The notes under the pieces: model-generated
The model's input: the letters and a program-made list of their open reading frames with translations, nothing else
What the model was told of the DNA's origin: nothing
Database searches by the model: none
Shown: piece after piece, positions 7,165 through 14,760 of the stretch
How the letters are laid out: every line of letters begins with the position of its first letter
How positions within the stretch are numbered: the stretch's first letter is position 1
Assembly (NCBI GenBank): GCA_964505725.1
Contig: CAZDJK010000071.1
Span: forward strand, 1 to 40,646
Reading direction: 5' to 3'
Source of the DNA: CAVRJC01 sp964505725
GTDB taxonomy: Bacteria > Actinomycetota > Acidimicrobiia > IMCC26256 > DASPTH01
Length of the DNA: 40,646 nt
Translations under genes and position numbers: made by a program

Positions 7165-8660
7165 CACAATACGACGACCGTCGCGTCGTCGCGCAGGTGA
7201 CCGCCGGCGAAGGCCTCCACCTCGTCGAGGCAGCGCTTCACCACGGCGGGCGCCTGGTCGCACCGCGCGCCCTGGACGAGGTGCATCAGGCGCTCGGGAC
7301 CGTAGAACGCACCGTCGGCCGCGCGCACCTCGATCAGCCCGTCGGTGTATGCACAGAGCGCGTCGCCGGAATCGATGCGGGCGACGGCGGTGTGCCAGTG
7401 GTCGTCGAGCAGGCCGACGAGCGGGCCGGTCGGCCCGAGCTCCAGCACCTGGAGTTCGGACGCGATGAACGCGGGCGGGTGCCCGGCGTTCGCGTAGCGC
7501 ACCCGGCCATCCGCGGTGTCGATCACCGCGACGAACGCCGTGAGGAACACCTCTTCGCCCAGGTCGCCGAGCTGTTCAGCCGCGTTCCGCATCGCCTCCC
7601 CGGGCTCGTAGTCGGCCGCGAGCGAGGCACGGAGCAGCTCCTTGCACCGCAACGCGAGAATGCCTTCGACCGCGCCGTGTCCGGCGATGTCGACGACGAC
7701 GAGGCCGACGTGCTCGTCGTCGAGCGACACCAGCCCGTAGCAGTCCCCTGCCACGACTCCCTCGGCGGCGCGGAGCTGCGCGGCGATGGTCCAGCCCCGC
7801 GGAAGCTCCCCGAGGTCGGGCTCGAGCTGGGCCCGCAGCGTGAGCACGACCGCCGCGCTCTGCTCGACGGCCTCCCGCGACCGTTCCGCCTGGATCCGCT
7901 GCGACTCGATCCGCGCGCGCATGGCGTCGACGTGCGACGCGAGCGCGGCAATCTCGGGTGGGCCGACCTGTTGGATCACCTGGCCCGACGCGCCGACCCT
8001 GATCCTTCGGACCTGGCGGCCGAGGTCGTTGATCGGCCGCGTCACCCACCGTCGGATCGCATAGGCCGCCGCGAGCGTCCCCAGGAGCGCGACACCCAGG
8101 ATGACCGCGAAGATCACCGTGAGCTGCGTGCGCGCGGTCGCGGCCCGGTGGTCGGCCGTGTCCGCCTCGGCGTTGACGACGCGTGTGAGGGCCGTCAGCG
8201 ACTGCCGCAGTTGGTCGAACAGCTGTTTGCCGGTGGCGGTCGCCGCCGCGGTCGCGCCGGCGACGTCCCCGGACGCGCGCAGCGTGATCGCGCGCTCCGC
8301 CGCCTGGGAGCGCCAACGCGTCGACCGCTCGACGACCCGGGCGAGAGGATCGGCCAGCGCGTGCTCCTGGGTACGGATCGCGTCGAGCGACCGGAGCAGC
8401 CCGGTCGCCCGCGCCCCGCCCGTCGTGTAGGGCGCCAGGAAGCGGGCGTCGCCGGCGAGCACGTAGCCCCGGACGGCGGTCTCCTCGTCGGCGTAGGCGG
8501 CCGTCAACTGGGCCGCTTCCTCCTGGGCGACGCTCAAGCGCCGCTCCGAGTCGCGGGACTCGTCGCGGTTGCGGATCACGACCGCCCCCGCGACCCCAGC
8601 CACCAGCACCGCCGCCACGATCGCCGCGAACAGGAGCAGGAGCCGTCGCCGCAACAACAT
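7155..8660 (-). CDS. CHASE3-HAMP-PP2C (SpoIIE/RsbU-type) phosphatase
   Basis: A 501-aa membrane sensor phosphatase. In order: TM1 (about residues 6-28), an extracytoplasmic CHASE3-like domain with DEETAVRGYVLAGDARFLAPY, TM2 (about 178-198), a HAMP linker with RRWVTRPINDLGRQVRRI, a coiled coil, then a PP2C catalytic domain. The catalytic part shows GDCYG, the metal-binding VVDIAGHG, NAGHPP, CAYTDGLIEV and LRDDATVVVL. It should dephosphorylate a STAS antagonist (the 6803 or 10101 products) in response to an outside signal. It lies upstream of the STAS/anti-sigma pair on the same strand. Confidence 0.93.
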   Translation of the reverse strand: MLLRRRLLLLFAAIVAAVLVAGVAGAVVIRNRDESRDSERRLSVAQEEAAQLTAAYADEETAVRGYVLAGDARFLAPYTTGGARATGLLRSLDAIRTQEHALADPLARVVERSTRWRSQAAERAITLRASGDVAGATAAATATGKQLFDQLRQSLTALTRVVNAEADTADHRAATARTQLTVIFAVILGVALLGTLAAAYAIRRWVTRPINDLGRQVRRIRVGASGQVIQQVGPPEIAALASHVDAMRARIESQRIQAERSREAVEQSAAVVLTLRAQLEPDLGELPRGWTIAAQLRAAEGVVAGDCYGLVSLDDEHVGLVVVDIAGHGAVEGILALRCKELLRASLAADYEPGEAMRNAAEQLGDLGEEVFLTAFVAVIDTADGRVRYANAGHPPAFIASELQVLELGPTGPLVGLLDDHWHTAVARIDSGDALCAYTDGLIEVRAADGAFYGPERLMHLVQGARCDQAPAVVKRCLDEVEAFAGGHLRDDATVVVLCRP

Positions 8661-8669
8661 GGCGCACCG

Positions 8670-8675
8670 ACTGTA
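8670..8675 (-). promoter_or_regulatory. candidate -10 box TACAGT, leaderless
   Basis: On the minus strand TACAGT lies 9 nt before the ATG of the phosphatase gene. No ribosome binding site is visible between them. Confidence 0.4.
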
Positions 8676-8704
8676 GCGGTGGGGGTTCCCGGCCCGTCCG
8701 GGAC

Positions 8705-8731
8705 GTTTGACCGCCTTGCCGGAGCGGGTAG
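8705..8731 (+). promoter_or_regulatory. weaker candidate SigF/SigB-type promoter
   Basis: GTTTGA (8705-8710), 15 nt, GGGTAG (8726-8731). Ten of twelve positions fit the GTTTAA/GGGTAT pattern. It points rightward towards the anti-sigma/sigma operon, upstream of a strong hairpin. Confidence 0.35.
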
Positions 8732-8762
8732 ACCATCCGCTGCCGGCCCCTCCCGGCAGTGG

Positions 8763-8810
8763 CCCGCCCGCAGGCTGTGTGCGTCCCAGCCCCACAGCCT
8801 GTAGGGCGGG
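8763..8810. other. strong nested hairpin between two promoters
   Basis: CCCGCCC (8763-8769) and CAGGCTGTG (8771-8779) pair with CACAGCCTG (8793-8801) and GGGCGGG (8804-8810), with a 13-nt loop and a 1/2-nt internal loop. TCTTCTC follows. A smaller 7-bp hairpin (8740-8759) precedes it. The region 8661-8967 between the divergent phosphatase and anti-sigma genes otherwise holds only the promoters listed here. The hairpin could stop transcripts from the distal promoter. Confidence 0.6.
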
Positions 8811-8826
8811 TCTTCTCGCGTCCGCG

Positions 8827-8852
8827 GTTTCGGGCGGGCTCCGGGAGGGAAT
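8827..8852 (+). promoter_or_regulatory. candidate SigF/SigB-type promoter of the sigma operon
   Basis: GTTTCG (8827-8832), 14 nt, GGGAAT (8847-8852). It has the same GTTTC start and the same 14-nt spacing as the promoter at 6252. It points at the anti-sigma/sigma operon and so would make it autoregulated. If used, the transcript would start near 8860. Confidence 0.55.
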
Positions 8853-8967
8853 GCCTAACGTCGTGAGCCGAGGAGGGGAGCCGATCGGGACGGCGATGGG
8901 GACGGAGGGCACCGCATTGGAGCTGAACCGGCCGAACCGTGCGCCGGCCATCGGAGAACCGGGCGCC

Positions 8968-9348
8968 ATGGACGAGGTCCGCGTCGTGATGCCGGCGGCG
9001 TCGGAGTACCTGCGGGTCGCCCGGCTCGTGGCAGCCGACGCCGCGGCGCGCGCCGGGCTCGACTGCGAAGAGGTCGAGGACTTCAGAATCGCGGTGGACG
9101 AGCTGTGCCACTCGATCATGGCCGCCACCGACCACCACCTCGTGCTCGACTTCGCCACGCTCCCGGACGGTGTGACGGCACGCGGCACCGCGCCGGGACG
9201 GACGGCGAGCTCGCCTCCCCGACTCACCGATCTCTCCGCCAGCATCGTGTTGTCGGTCTGTGACCACGTCGAGATCGACGCGGTTGACGGCATGGTCTCG
9301 TTCCTCGTGGTGAAGCGGGCCGCGCACGCGCCGATCGGTCGCCGATGA
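8968..9348 (+). CDS. anti-sigma factor, RsbW/UsfX-like
   Basis: A 126-aa paralogue of the leftward anti-sigma protein: VVMPAASEYLRVARLVAADAAARAGL, helix, then FRIAVDELCHSIM. The N-box Asn is replaced by Ser (ELCHS) and no DxGxG lid motif is visible, as in mycobacterial UsfX. The ATG at 8968 gives the same length as the paralogue and has GGAG 11 nt upstream. In-frame starts at 8851, 8863 and 8896 would add 24-39 residues; GTG 8863 lies 10 nt after the SigF-type -10 and could be a near-leaderless start. The stop overlaps the sigma factor ATG, so anti-sigma and sigma are coupled. Confidence 0.8.
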   Translation: MDEVRVVMPAASEYLRVARLVAADAAARAGLDCEEVEDFRIAVDELCHSIMAATDHHLVLDFATLPDGVTARGTAPGRTASSPPRLTDLSASIVLSVCDHVEIDAVDGMVSFLVVKRAAHAPIGRR

Positions 9349-10085
9349 CGGCCCACGCCGAGCTCGACGAGCGCTTCGCTCGCTACCGGCGCACGCGCGA
9401 CCGTGCCCTGCGCAACGAGCTCGTCGAGGATCACGTCCGCCTCGCCGAGTTCCTCGCCCGGCGCTTCGAGCACCGCGGCGAGGTGCTCGACGACCTCAAG
9501 CAGGTGGCGCTCGTCGGGCTGTTGAAGGCGGTCGAGCGGTTCGAGCCCGAGCGCGGCCTGCAGTTCTCGTCGTTCGCCACTCCGACGATCGTCGGCGAGC
9601 TGAAGCGGCACTTCCGCGACCGCGGCTGGGCGGTGCGCGTACCCCGTCGCCTGCAGGAGCTGCACCTCGAGCTCGAACGCAACATCGGGACGCTCACGCA
9701 GGAGCTGTCGCGCCCGCCCACGATCGCGGAGATCGCGGAGCGCACCGGCGCGAGCGAGGAGGACGTGCTCGAGGGGATGGAGGCGAACAGCCTGTACCGG
9801 CTCCAGTCGCTCGACGCCGGGCGACCCGACGACGACACGGGCGCGGCCGACACCCGGCTCGGCGTGCCCGATCTCGAGCTCGACGGCGCCGACGACCGCA
9901 TCGCGGTACGCGAGCTGCTCTACACGCTGCCCGAACGGGAGCGCACGATCGTGTACCTCCGGTTCTTCGAAGGCCTCACCCAGTCGGAGATCGCCGCGCA
10001 CGTCGGGATCAGTCAGATGCACGTGTCGAGGTTGCTCACGCGCAGTCTCGGGACGCTCGGGGCGCACGCCGCCGCCATCGACTGA
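9345..10085 (+). CDS. RNA polymerase sigma factor, SigB/SigF/SigG family
   Basis: A 246-aa group 3 sigma factor. Region 2 has DLKQVALVGLLKAVERF, FSSFATPTIVGELKRHFRD and RGWAVRVPRRLQEL (about residues 48-107). Region 3 has LSRPPTIAEIAERTGASEEDVLEGM (about 122-148). Region 4 has LPERERTIVYLRFFEGLTQSEIA and VGISQMHVSRLLTRSL (about 192-236). The ATG overlaps the anti-sigma stop by 4 bp. It should direct stress or late-growth genes from GTTT/GGGTAT promoters such as those at 6252 and 8827. Confidence 0.95.
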   Translation: MTAHAELDERFARYRRTRDRALRNELVEDHVRLAEFLARRFEHRGEVLDDLKQVALVGLLKAVERFEPERGLQFSSFATPTIVGELKRHFRDRGWAVRVPRRLQELHLELERNIGTLTQELSRPPTIAEIAERTGASEEDVLEGMEANSLYRLQSLDAGRPDDDTGAADTRLGVPDLELDGADDRIAVRELLYTLPERERTIVYLRFFEGLTQSEIAAHVGISQMHVSRLLTRSLGTLGAHAAAID

Positions 10086-10100
10086 GAGCGCGCGACGTCG

Positions 10101-10454
10101 ATGTACGAGCACCCGAGCGCCGATGGCCCGGGTCCGCTGCGCCTCGACGTCGCCGGCGATCCCGACCGGCCCCTGGTCGTCGTGGGCGGGGAGCTCGACC
10201 TTGCGACCGCGCCCGCGCTGCGCGACCGGCTCCTGGCGGTGATCGACGACGGCGCGGTGGGCATCACGCTCGACCTGCGGGACGTGTCGTTCGTGGACTC
10301 TTCGGGCCTCGGCGTGCTCGTGGGCGCGCACAAGCGGCTGCGGGAGGCGACGGGCGGCTCGCTGACCGTCGTCGGGCCCCAAGACGCGGTCCGGAAGGTG
10401 TTCGACATCACGGGTCTGGGCCCGCTGTTCGGGCTGGGCGCCAGCACGACCTGA
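10101..10454 (+). CDS. STAS-domain anti-sigma factor antagonist
   Basis: A 117-aa STAS protein. After a short N-terminal tail it shows VVVGGELDLATAPALRDRL, a helix, ITLDLRDVSFVDSSGLGVLVGA with the DSSG phosphorylation site, and a C-terminal VRKVFDITGLGPLF. It starts 15 bp after the sigma factor stop, so the rightward operon encodes anti-sigma, sigma and antagonist. It is the likely partner of the 8968 anti-sigma protein and, when phosphorylated, a possible substrate of the PP2C phosphatase. Confidence 0.9.
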   Translation: MYEHPSADGPGPLRLDVAGDPDRPLVVVGGELDLATAPALRDRLLAVIDDGAVGITLDLRDVSFVDSSGLGVLVGAHKRLREATGGSLTVVGPQDAVRKVFDITGLGPLFGLGASTT

Positions 10455-10460
10455 GTCGTA

Positions 10461-10472
10461 CCGGCGCGCCGG
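10461..10472. other. 12-bp palindrome between convergent genes
   Basis: CCGGCGCGCCGG is a perfect palindrome in the 43-bp gap between the STAS gene and the opposing hydrolase gene. It may help end transcription from both sides, but no T-run is present. Confidence 0.3.
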
Positions 10473-10497
10473 GGGCGTCGGTGCGGGCCTGCGCGGG

Positions 10498-11211
10498 TCA
10501 GCCGAGGTGTGCGTCGAACCAGGCGAGGGTGCGCTCCCACCCGTCCCGGGCCGACGCCTCGTGGTAGCTCTCGCGGGCATCGCAGTGGAACCCGTGGCCC
10601 GCATCGGGGTACCGAACGATCTCGGTGTCCACCTGCGCCTCCCGCAGCGCGGCGCGGAGCTTCTCGACCCCCTCGACGCTGATCATCGGGTCCTGGTCGC
10701 CGAAGAGCCCGAGCCAGGGGGTCTGCAGGGTCGGCGCCTCGTCCCCCAGCGCAGTGGGCGCGACCGGGCTCGCCTCGGTGATCCCGCCGCCGTAGAAGCC
10801 GACGCCGGCGCCGATCGCCCTCCGTGCGGCCACGAGGAAGGTGACCCGACCGCCCCAGCAGAAGCCGACGATGCCGATGCTCTCGTCGGCGAACCCGGCC
10901 TCGTGCAGGTGCTCGATGGTGGCGTCGACGTCCATCAGGACGCCGTCGTCGGTGACACCCTCGTAGAGCGGCATGACCTTGCTGAAGTCGTCGTACGGCG
11001 CGACGCCGCCACCGGCCCGGTGGAACAGCGCCGGCGCGACGCCGCGGTAGCCCGAGCCGGCGAGGCGACGCGCGACGTCCTCGATGTGCTCGTTCACGCC
11101 GAACGCTTCCTGGATCACGATCACAGCGCCCTTGGCCTCGCCGTCGGGGATCGCTTCGTAGACGTCCATCGGGCCGTCGGCGGTGATCAGCTCGATCGTG
11201 TCTTCGCTCAT
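10498..11211 (-). CDS. dienelactone hydrolase family protein
   Basis: A 237-aa alpha/beta hydrolase. The family triad is visible: nucleophile C118 in GIVGFCWGGR, an Asp in LFGDQDP (about residue 172) and H206 in YPDAGHGFHCD. E36 in IVIQEAFGVN matches the Glu that primes the Cys in dienelactone hydrolases. Enzymes of this kind open lactone or ester bonds, for example in chlorocatechol breakdown, but many have other substrates. The ATG has GGAAGGA about 8 nt upstream. It is transcribed away from the NUDIX gene. Confidence 0.92.
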   Translation of the reverse strand: MSEDTIELITADGPMDVYEAIPDGEAKGAVIVIQEAFGVNEHIEDVARRLAGSGYRGVAPALFHRAGGGVAPYDDFSKVMPLYEGVTDDGVLMDVDATIEHLHEAGFADESIGIVGFCWGGRVTFLVAARRAIGAGVGFYGGGITEASPVAPTALGDEAPTLQTPWLGLFGDQDPMISVEGVEKLRAALREAQVDTEIVRYPDAGHGFHCDARESYHEASARDGWERTLAWFDAHLG

Positions 11212-11260
11212 GTCGGCCGTCCTTCCGCGATCGGTGGCGGGGCGAGGCTAACGCCGACGG

Positions 11261-11266
11261 TAGGGT
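11261..11266 (+). promoter_or_regulatory. candidate -10 box TAGGGT, leaderless
   Basis: TAGGGT lies 8 nt before the GTG at 11275, with no ribosome binding site. Confidence 0.4.
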
Positions 11267-11274
11267 CAGGCAAC

Positions 11275-12027
11275 GTGACAGACCCGGCCCGCATGCACTT
11301 GCTCGACGCCCTCGCCGACGTGGCCGCGCGCGACGACTCGGGCCGTCCCGCGGTCCCGGCCGCGACCGTGGTGCTCGTGCGTGACGGCACCGACGGCCTG
11401 GAGACCCTCCTGCTGCGGCGGAATTCGCGGCTCGCGTTCGCGGGAGGGATGTGGGTGTTCCCCGGCGGGCGGATCGACCGCGCCGACCATCCGGAGGTCG
11501 GGGCGCGCGGCGCCGACGCGCTGCTGGTCGCGGCGACGAACGCGGCGGTCCGGGAAGCCAAGGAGGAAGCGGACCTCGACGTGGACGCCGGCAGTCTCGT
11601 GTGGTTCTCCCACTGGACGCCGCCCGGCGTCAACGGCCCGCCGCGGCGCTTCGCCACGTTCTTCTTCCTGGCGCCGGCGCCCAAGGGCGCCGTCGTCGTC
11701 GACGACGGCGAGATCCACGACCACGTCTGGATCGGGCCCGCGGAGGCGCTGCGGCGGCGCGACGCGGGCGAGATCGAGCTCATCGCGCCGACCTGGGTGA
11801 CGCTGCACGACCTGAGCCGGTTCCCCGACGTCGCCACCGCGCTCGCGACCGAACGCGCTGAGCCCCCACGCGTCTACGTCACCCGGATCCACCGGGTCGA
11901 GGGCGGGCACGCGTCGGTCTGGGAAGGCGACGCCGCGTACGAAGATGGCGACACGACCCGGCCGGGTCCCCGTAACCGGCTGATGGTCTACGCCGACCGC
12001 CCCTGGATCCTGGAGCGTGACCACTAG
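11275..12027 (+). CDS. NUDIX hydrolase, NUDT19-like
   Basis: A 250-aa pyrophosphohydrolase. FPGGRID (about residues 61-67) and, after a long insert, AVREAKEEADLDV (about 91-103) form a Nudix box with the usual REAxEE metal ligands; the final Gly of the box is Ala. The long insert between the GG and the REXXEE part is typical of the NUDT19/acyl-CoA diphosphatase group, so CoA esters are possible substrates. That fits the many acyl-CoA enzymes in this window but is inference. The start is a GTG behind a -10-like box, so translation is probably leaderless. Confidence 0.88.
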   Translation: MTDPARMHLLDALADVAARDDSGRPAVPAATVVLVRDGTDGLETLLLRRNSRLAFAGGMWVFPGGRIDRADHPEVGARGADALLVAATNAAVREAKEEADLDVDAGSLVWFSHWTPPGVNGPPRRFATFFFLAPAPKGAVVVDDGEIHDHVWIGPAEALRRRDAGEIELIAPTWVTLHDLSRFPDVATALATERAEPPRVYVTRIHRVEGGHASVWEGDAAYEDGDTTRPGPRNRLMVYADRPWILERDH

Positions 12028-12030
12028 CCT
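12025..12030 (+). promoter_or_regulatory. candidate -10 box TAGCCT, leaderless
   Basis: TAGCCT overlaps the NUDIX stop codon and lies 9 nt before the ATG at 12040. Confidence 0.35.
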
Positions 12031-12039
12031 GCCGCGCTG

Positions 12040-13272
12040 ATGTTGGCACGCCGACCGCTGTTCGTCGCGGCCGCGGCGCTGATGCTCGGCGCGGTCGCGT
12101 GCAGCAGCGGCTCGAGCAACACGTCGTCGACCACGACGACGTCGGCCCCCGCGACCACCGCGGCACCGACCACGGCCACACACGGCAAGTCGGGCATCGA
12201 CACCGTCCCCGGGATGCCGCCGGTCACCGACGCCCAGAACCTCTACTCCGACGCCGGCGCGAACGACCTCAGTCCCGCGGTGCAGGGCGCGCTCCCCCGC
12301 ATCTACGTGCCCAACCGTTCGTCGAACACGGTGTCGGTGATCGACCCGTCCACCATGCGGGTGGTCGACACGTTCCCCGTGGGTATCAACCCGCAGCACG
12401 TCGTGCCGTCGTGGGACCTGCAGACGCTCTGGGTCACCAACAATGCGGAGGGACGCACCGACGGCAGCCTCACCCCGATCGATCCCAAGACCGGCAAGCC
12501 GGGGACTCCGATCGCGGTGGACGACCCCTACAACATGTACTTCACGCCCGACGGCAAGTCGGCCATCGTGGTCGCGGAGGCGCTCAAGCGCCTCGACTTC
12601 CGCGATCCGCACACCATGGCGCTCCAGTCGTCGTTGTCGGTGCCCGACTGCTCGGGCGTGAACCACGCCGACTTCTCGATCGACGGCCGGTTCGCCATCT
12701 TCACGTGTGAGTTCAACGGCAGCCTGGTGAAGGTCGACATGACGACGAAGACCGTCATGGGGTACCTGAAGCTCAGCGGCGGCGGCATGCCCCAGGACGT
12801 CCGGGTGTCGCCCGACGGCAAGACGTTCTACGTCGCGGAGATGATGCGCGGCGGCGTCTACACGATCGACCCGTACGCGTTCAAGGAGACGGGCTTCATC
12901 CCGACCGGCACGGGCGCGCACGGGCTCTACCCGAGCCGGGACGGTGCCCAGCTCTACGTCGCCAACCGGGGTTTCCCTTCGCTCCAGGGCGTCCGCCCGC
13001 ACGGGCCCGGGAGCGTCTCGGTGATCGACTTCGCCACGGGCAAGGTCGTGGCGAACTGGCCGGTGCCGGGCGGCGGGAGTCCGGACATGGGCAACGTGAG
13101 CGCCGACGGCAAGACCCTGTGGCTGAGCGGGCGCTACGACAACGTGGTGTACGCGATCAACACCACGACGGGTGCGATGCAGAGCATCCCGGTCGGTACG
13201 GAGCCTCACGGCCTCGCGGTGTGGCCCCAGCCCGGCCGGTACTCCCTCGGCCACACCGGACTGATGCGCTGA
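12040..13272 (+). CDS. beta-propeller (YVTN/YncE-like) lipoprotein
   Basis: A 410-aa exported protein. The N-terminus is a signal peptide with a lipobox-like AVAC (Cys about 21), followed by a Ser/Thr/Ala-rich linker of about 28 residues. The rest is made of repeated blades with YVPNRSSNTVSVIDPST, FTPDGKSAIVV, VSPDGKTFYVAE, YVANRG and GTEPHGLAVWPQPG, the pattern of YVTN or YncE-type propellers. It is probably anchored on the outer face of the membrane and binds a partner or ligand. No enzyme motif is visible. It is transcribed with or just after the NUDIX gene. Confidence 0.85.
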   Translation: MLARRPLFVAAAALMLGAVACSSGSSNTSSTTTTSAPATTAAPTTATHGKSGIDTVPGMPPVTDAQNLYSDAGANDLSPAVQGALPRIYVPNRSSNTVSVIDPSTMRVVDTFPVGINPQHVVPSWDLQTLWVTNNAEGRTDGSLTPIDPKTGKPGTPIAVDDPYNMYFTPDGKSAIVVAEALKRLDFRDPHTMALQSSLSVPDCSGVNHADFSIDGRFAIFTCEFNGSLVKVDMTTKTVMGYLKLSGGGMPQDVRVSPDGKTFYVAEMMRGGVYTIDPYAFKETGFIPTGTGAHGLYPSRDGAQLYVANRGFPSLQGVRPHGPGSVSVIDFATGKVVANWPVPGGGSPDMGNVSADGKTLWLSGRYDNVVYAINTTTGAMQSIPVGTEPHGLAVWPQPGRYSLGHTGLMR

Positions 13273-13293
13273 CCGCGATCCACGCGGCGGCGG

Positions 13294-13863
13294 TCACCGG
13301 GAGTTCCACGTTCGCAGCACGCGGCACTCGCGTTCGTGCCCGAGCACCGAGATGCTGGCGGTCTCGAGCGCGAGGAGCGCACCGTCGGCGACCGGGAGCC
13401 CGATCCAGCGCGCGCCGAGCACGCGCAGGAAGTGGCCGTGCGAGAACAGCGCGACCGGCCCGTCGGCTGCGAGCACGCGCGCGATGACGCGATCTGCACG
13501 TGCGCCGACCTCCGCCGCGGTCTCGCCGCCGGGTGGGTCGCCGCTGAAGATGGACCACCCCGACCGCAACGCCCGGATCTCGTCGGTCGTCCGGCCCTCG
13601 TAGTCGCCGTAGTCCCACTCCACGAGATCGTCGACGATCTCGGCGCGGTCGCGCAGACCCGCACGCGCACAGGTCTCGAGCGCACGCCCCCGTGGGCTCG
13701 ACAGGACCTCGGCGAAGTCCCAGCGGACAAGCCGGGTCGCGAGCGCGTCCGCCTGTTCGCGACCGCGCGCGGTCAGGGGCTCGTCGGTGAACGAGGTGTG
13801 GCGCCCCGATGCCGCCCATTCCGTGTCGCCATGGCGTACCAGCACGGCTTCCGGCCCGGCCAT
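13294..13863 (-). CDS. histidine phosphatase family protein (phosphoglycerate mutase-like)
   Basis: A 189-aa histidine phosphatase. The catalytic set is present: R10 and H11 in LVRHGDTEW, R58 in SSPRGRALET, E82 in VEWDYGDYEGRT and H142 in LFSHGHFLRVLG. Such enzymes remove phosphate from sugars or other small molecules, and some are mutases. The short length and the GDYEGRT motif point to a phosphatase of the CobC/acid phosphatase-like group. The ATG has a CATGAT box 6 nt upstream rather than a ribosome binding site. Confidence 0.9.
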   Translation of the reverse strand: MAGPEAVLVRHGDTEWAASGRHTSFTDEPLTARGREQADALATRLVRWDFAEVLSSPRGRALETCARAGLRDRAEIVDDLVEWDYGDYEGRTTDEIRALRSGWSIFSGDPPGGETAAEVGARADRVIARVLAADGPVALFSHGHFLRVLGARWIGLPVADGALLALETASISVLGHERECRVLRTWNSR

Positions 13864-13874
13864 CGCGACATCAT

Positions 13875-13900
13875 GGTCTCATCGCCGGTGCCGGCGCGGC
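13875..13900. repeat. 26-bp direct repeat, left copy
   Basis: It begins GGTCTCATCGCCGGT and ends GGCGCGGC. It matches 15090-15115 at 24 of 26 positions in the same orientation. The two copies enclose the palindromes and the DUF559 gene. Confidence 0.75.
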
Positions 13901-13908
13901 GACACCCA

Positions 13909-13959
13909 CCACGTTGCGTCGTTCAGGCGGCTCATATCGGCCTCAGCGACGCAACCTCG
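13909..13959. repeat. 51-bp nested palindrome, copy 1
   Basis: Right arm CGACGCAACCTCG (13947-13959); left arm CCACGTTGCGTCG (13909-13921) matches its complement at 11 of 13. The 25-bp centre has its own AGGC/GCCT pair. Same length as copies 2-4. Confidence 0.85.
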
Positions 13960-13979
13960 AGGTGGTGGTGCGGCCGTTG

Positions 13980-14030
13980 CGAGGTTGCGTCGTTCGGGCC
14001 GCCCATGACAGCGCGGGCGACGCAACCTCG
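13980..14030. repeat. 51-bp nested palindrome, copy 2
   Basis: Perfect 13-bp arms CGAGGTTGCGTCG (13980-13992) and CGACGCAACCTCG (14018-14030), 25-bp centre. It ends 10 bp from the stop codon of the DUF559 gene. Confidence 0.9.
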
Positions 14031-14040
14031 GGGAGATTGG

Positions 14041-14742
14041 TCAGCCCGCCCGGCGGAGGAGCTCCCGGAGCACGCCGGCCAACCGGGCTCCCTTGTCGCG
14101 GAGGTCCTCGGCCGTGGCGGTGACAGGCCGGTACCCGAGCGCGACGAGCGCGTTGCGGCGGACACTGTCGCGGACCAGTGCCGACTTCCCCACGTGGTGC
14201 CGGTAGCTGTCGTACTCGATCACGATGCGGTGATCGGGGTACGCGAGATCGACACGGGCCACGAATCGTCCGGCATGATCACAAACGACGTGCTGCGCGA
14301 CCGGCTCGGGGAGCCCGTGCCGCACGAGCGCGCGGGCGAGGAGGCGCTCGGGCGCACTCTCGGGCACAGCACCCGGGGTGCCGACACGCGCGGCGAGGAC
14401 GGCGCGGAAGCGCACAGCGCCACGTCGGCCTTTCGTGGCGAGACGATCACGCACGTCGATGAGCTCGTCGAGCGTGACGAGGTCCCGGCGGAGCGCACTG
14501 TCGATGTCGAGATCGATGGCACTCGGGGTGGCGCGGGCGGCCTGGTCGAAGATGGTGCGGGCAACCGTCGTGCAGGGCACGTGCTCGACCTCGGTGATGT
14601 CGCACTCGGTCAGGAGGAGGCTCTCGTGCACCACGAGTCCGTCGTGGCGGGCGCGGCGCCATCGTGGACACGTGATCTCGGCCACGTCACGGCACTGGCT
14701 CGGGAGGTCCCAGAGCGCGGCCGCCGATCGGTGCGAGGCCAC
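14041..14742 (-). CDS. DUF559 (Vsr-like endonuclease domain) protein, C-terminal part
   Basis: This 233-codon piece is in the same frame as the 14761-14994 piece and separated from it by one TGA codon. It carries the middle region of actinobacterial AbiEi-like/DUF559 proteins (VASHRSAAALWDL onwards) and a C-terminal DUF559 nuclease-like domain (about residues 150-230) with FVARVDLAYPDHRIVIEYDSYRHH. The Asp and Glu of VDLAYP and IEYD are the expected metal ligands of the Vsr-like fold. The GTG start at 14742 has no ribosome binding site, so this is probably the larger part of a broken gene rather than an independent one. Read-through cannot be excluded. Confidence 0.7.
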   Translation of the reverse strand: MASHRSAAALWDLPSQCRDVAEITCPRWRRARHDGLVVHESLLLTECDITEVEHVPCTTVARTIFDQAARATPSAIDLDIDSALRRDLVTLDELIDVRDRLATKGRRGAVRFRAVLAARVGTPGAVPESAPERLLARALVRHGLPEPVAQHVVCDHAGRFVARVDLAYPDHRIVIEYDSYRHHVGKSALVRDSVRRNALVALGYRPVTATAEDLRDKGARLAGVLRELLRRAG

Positions 14743-14760
14743 TGCCCGCAGCCCGCCGGC

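Noticed and set aside
6507..8804. Very long open frames opposite or across real genes, for example this 765-codon plus-strand frame, 11266-13254 and 10507-11270.
   Set aside because: They lie on the other strand or frame of well recognised genes, lack family motifs and are Arg/Gly/Pro-rich, as expected where GC content makes stop codons rare.
8851..8967. Longer starts (8851, 8863, 8896) for the rightward anti-sigma gene.
   Set aside because: They add a tail without homology to the paralogue; ATG 8968 gives an equal length. GTG 8863 stays possible because of its distance to the promoter.
13909..14030. The 51-bp palindromes as ordinary intrinsic terminators.
   Set aside because: No T-run follows on either strand, and copy 3 lies upstream of both flanking genes; a role at 3' ends is kept as an alternative only.
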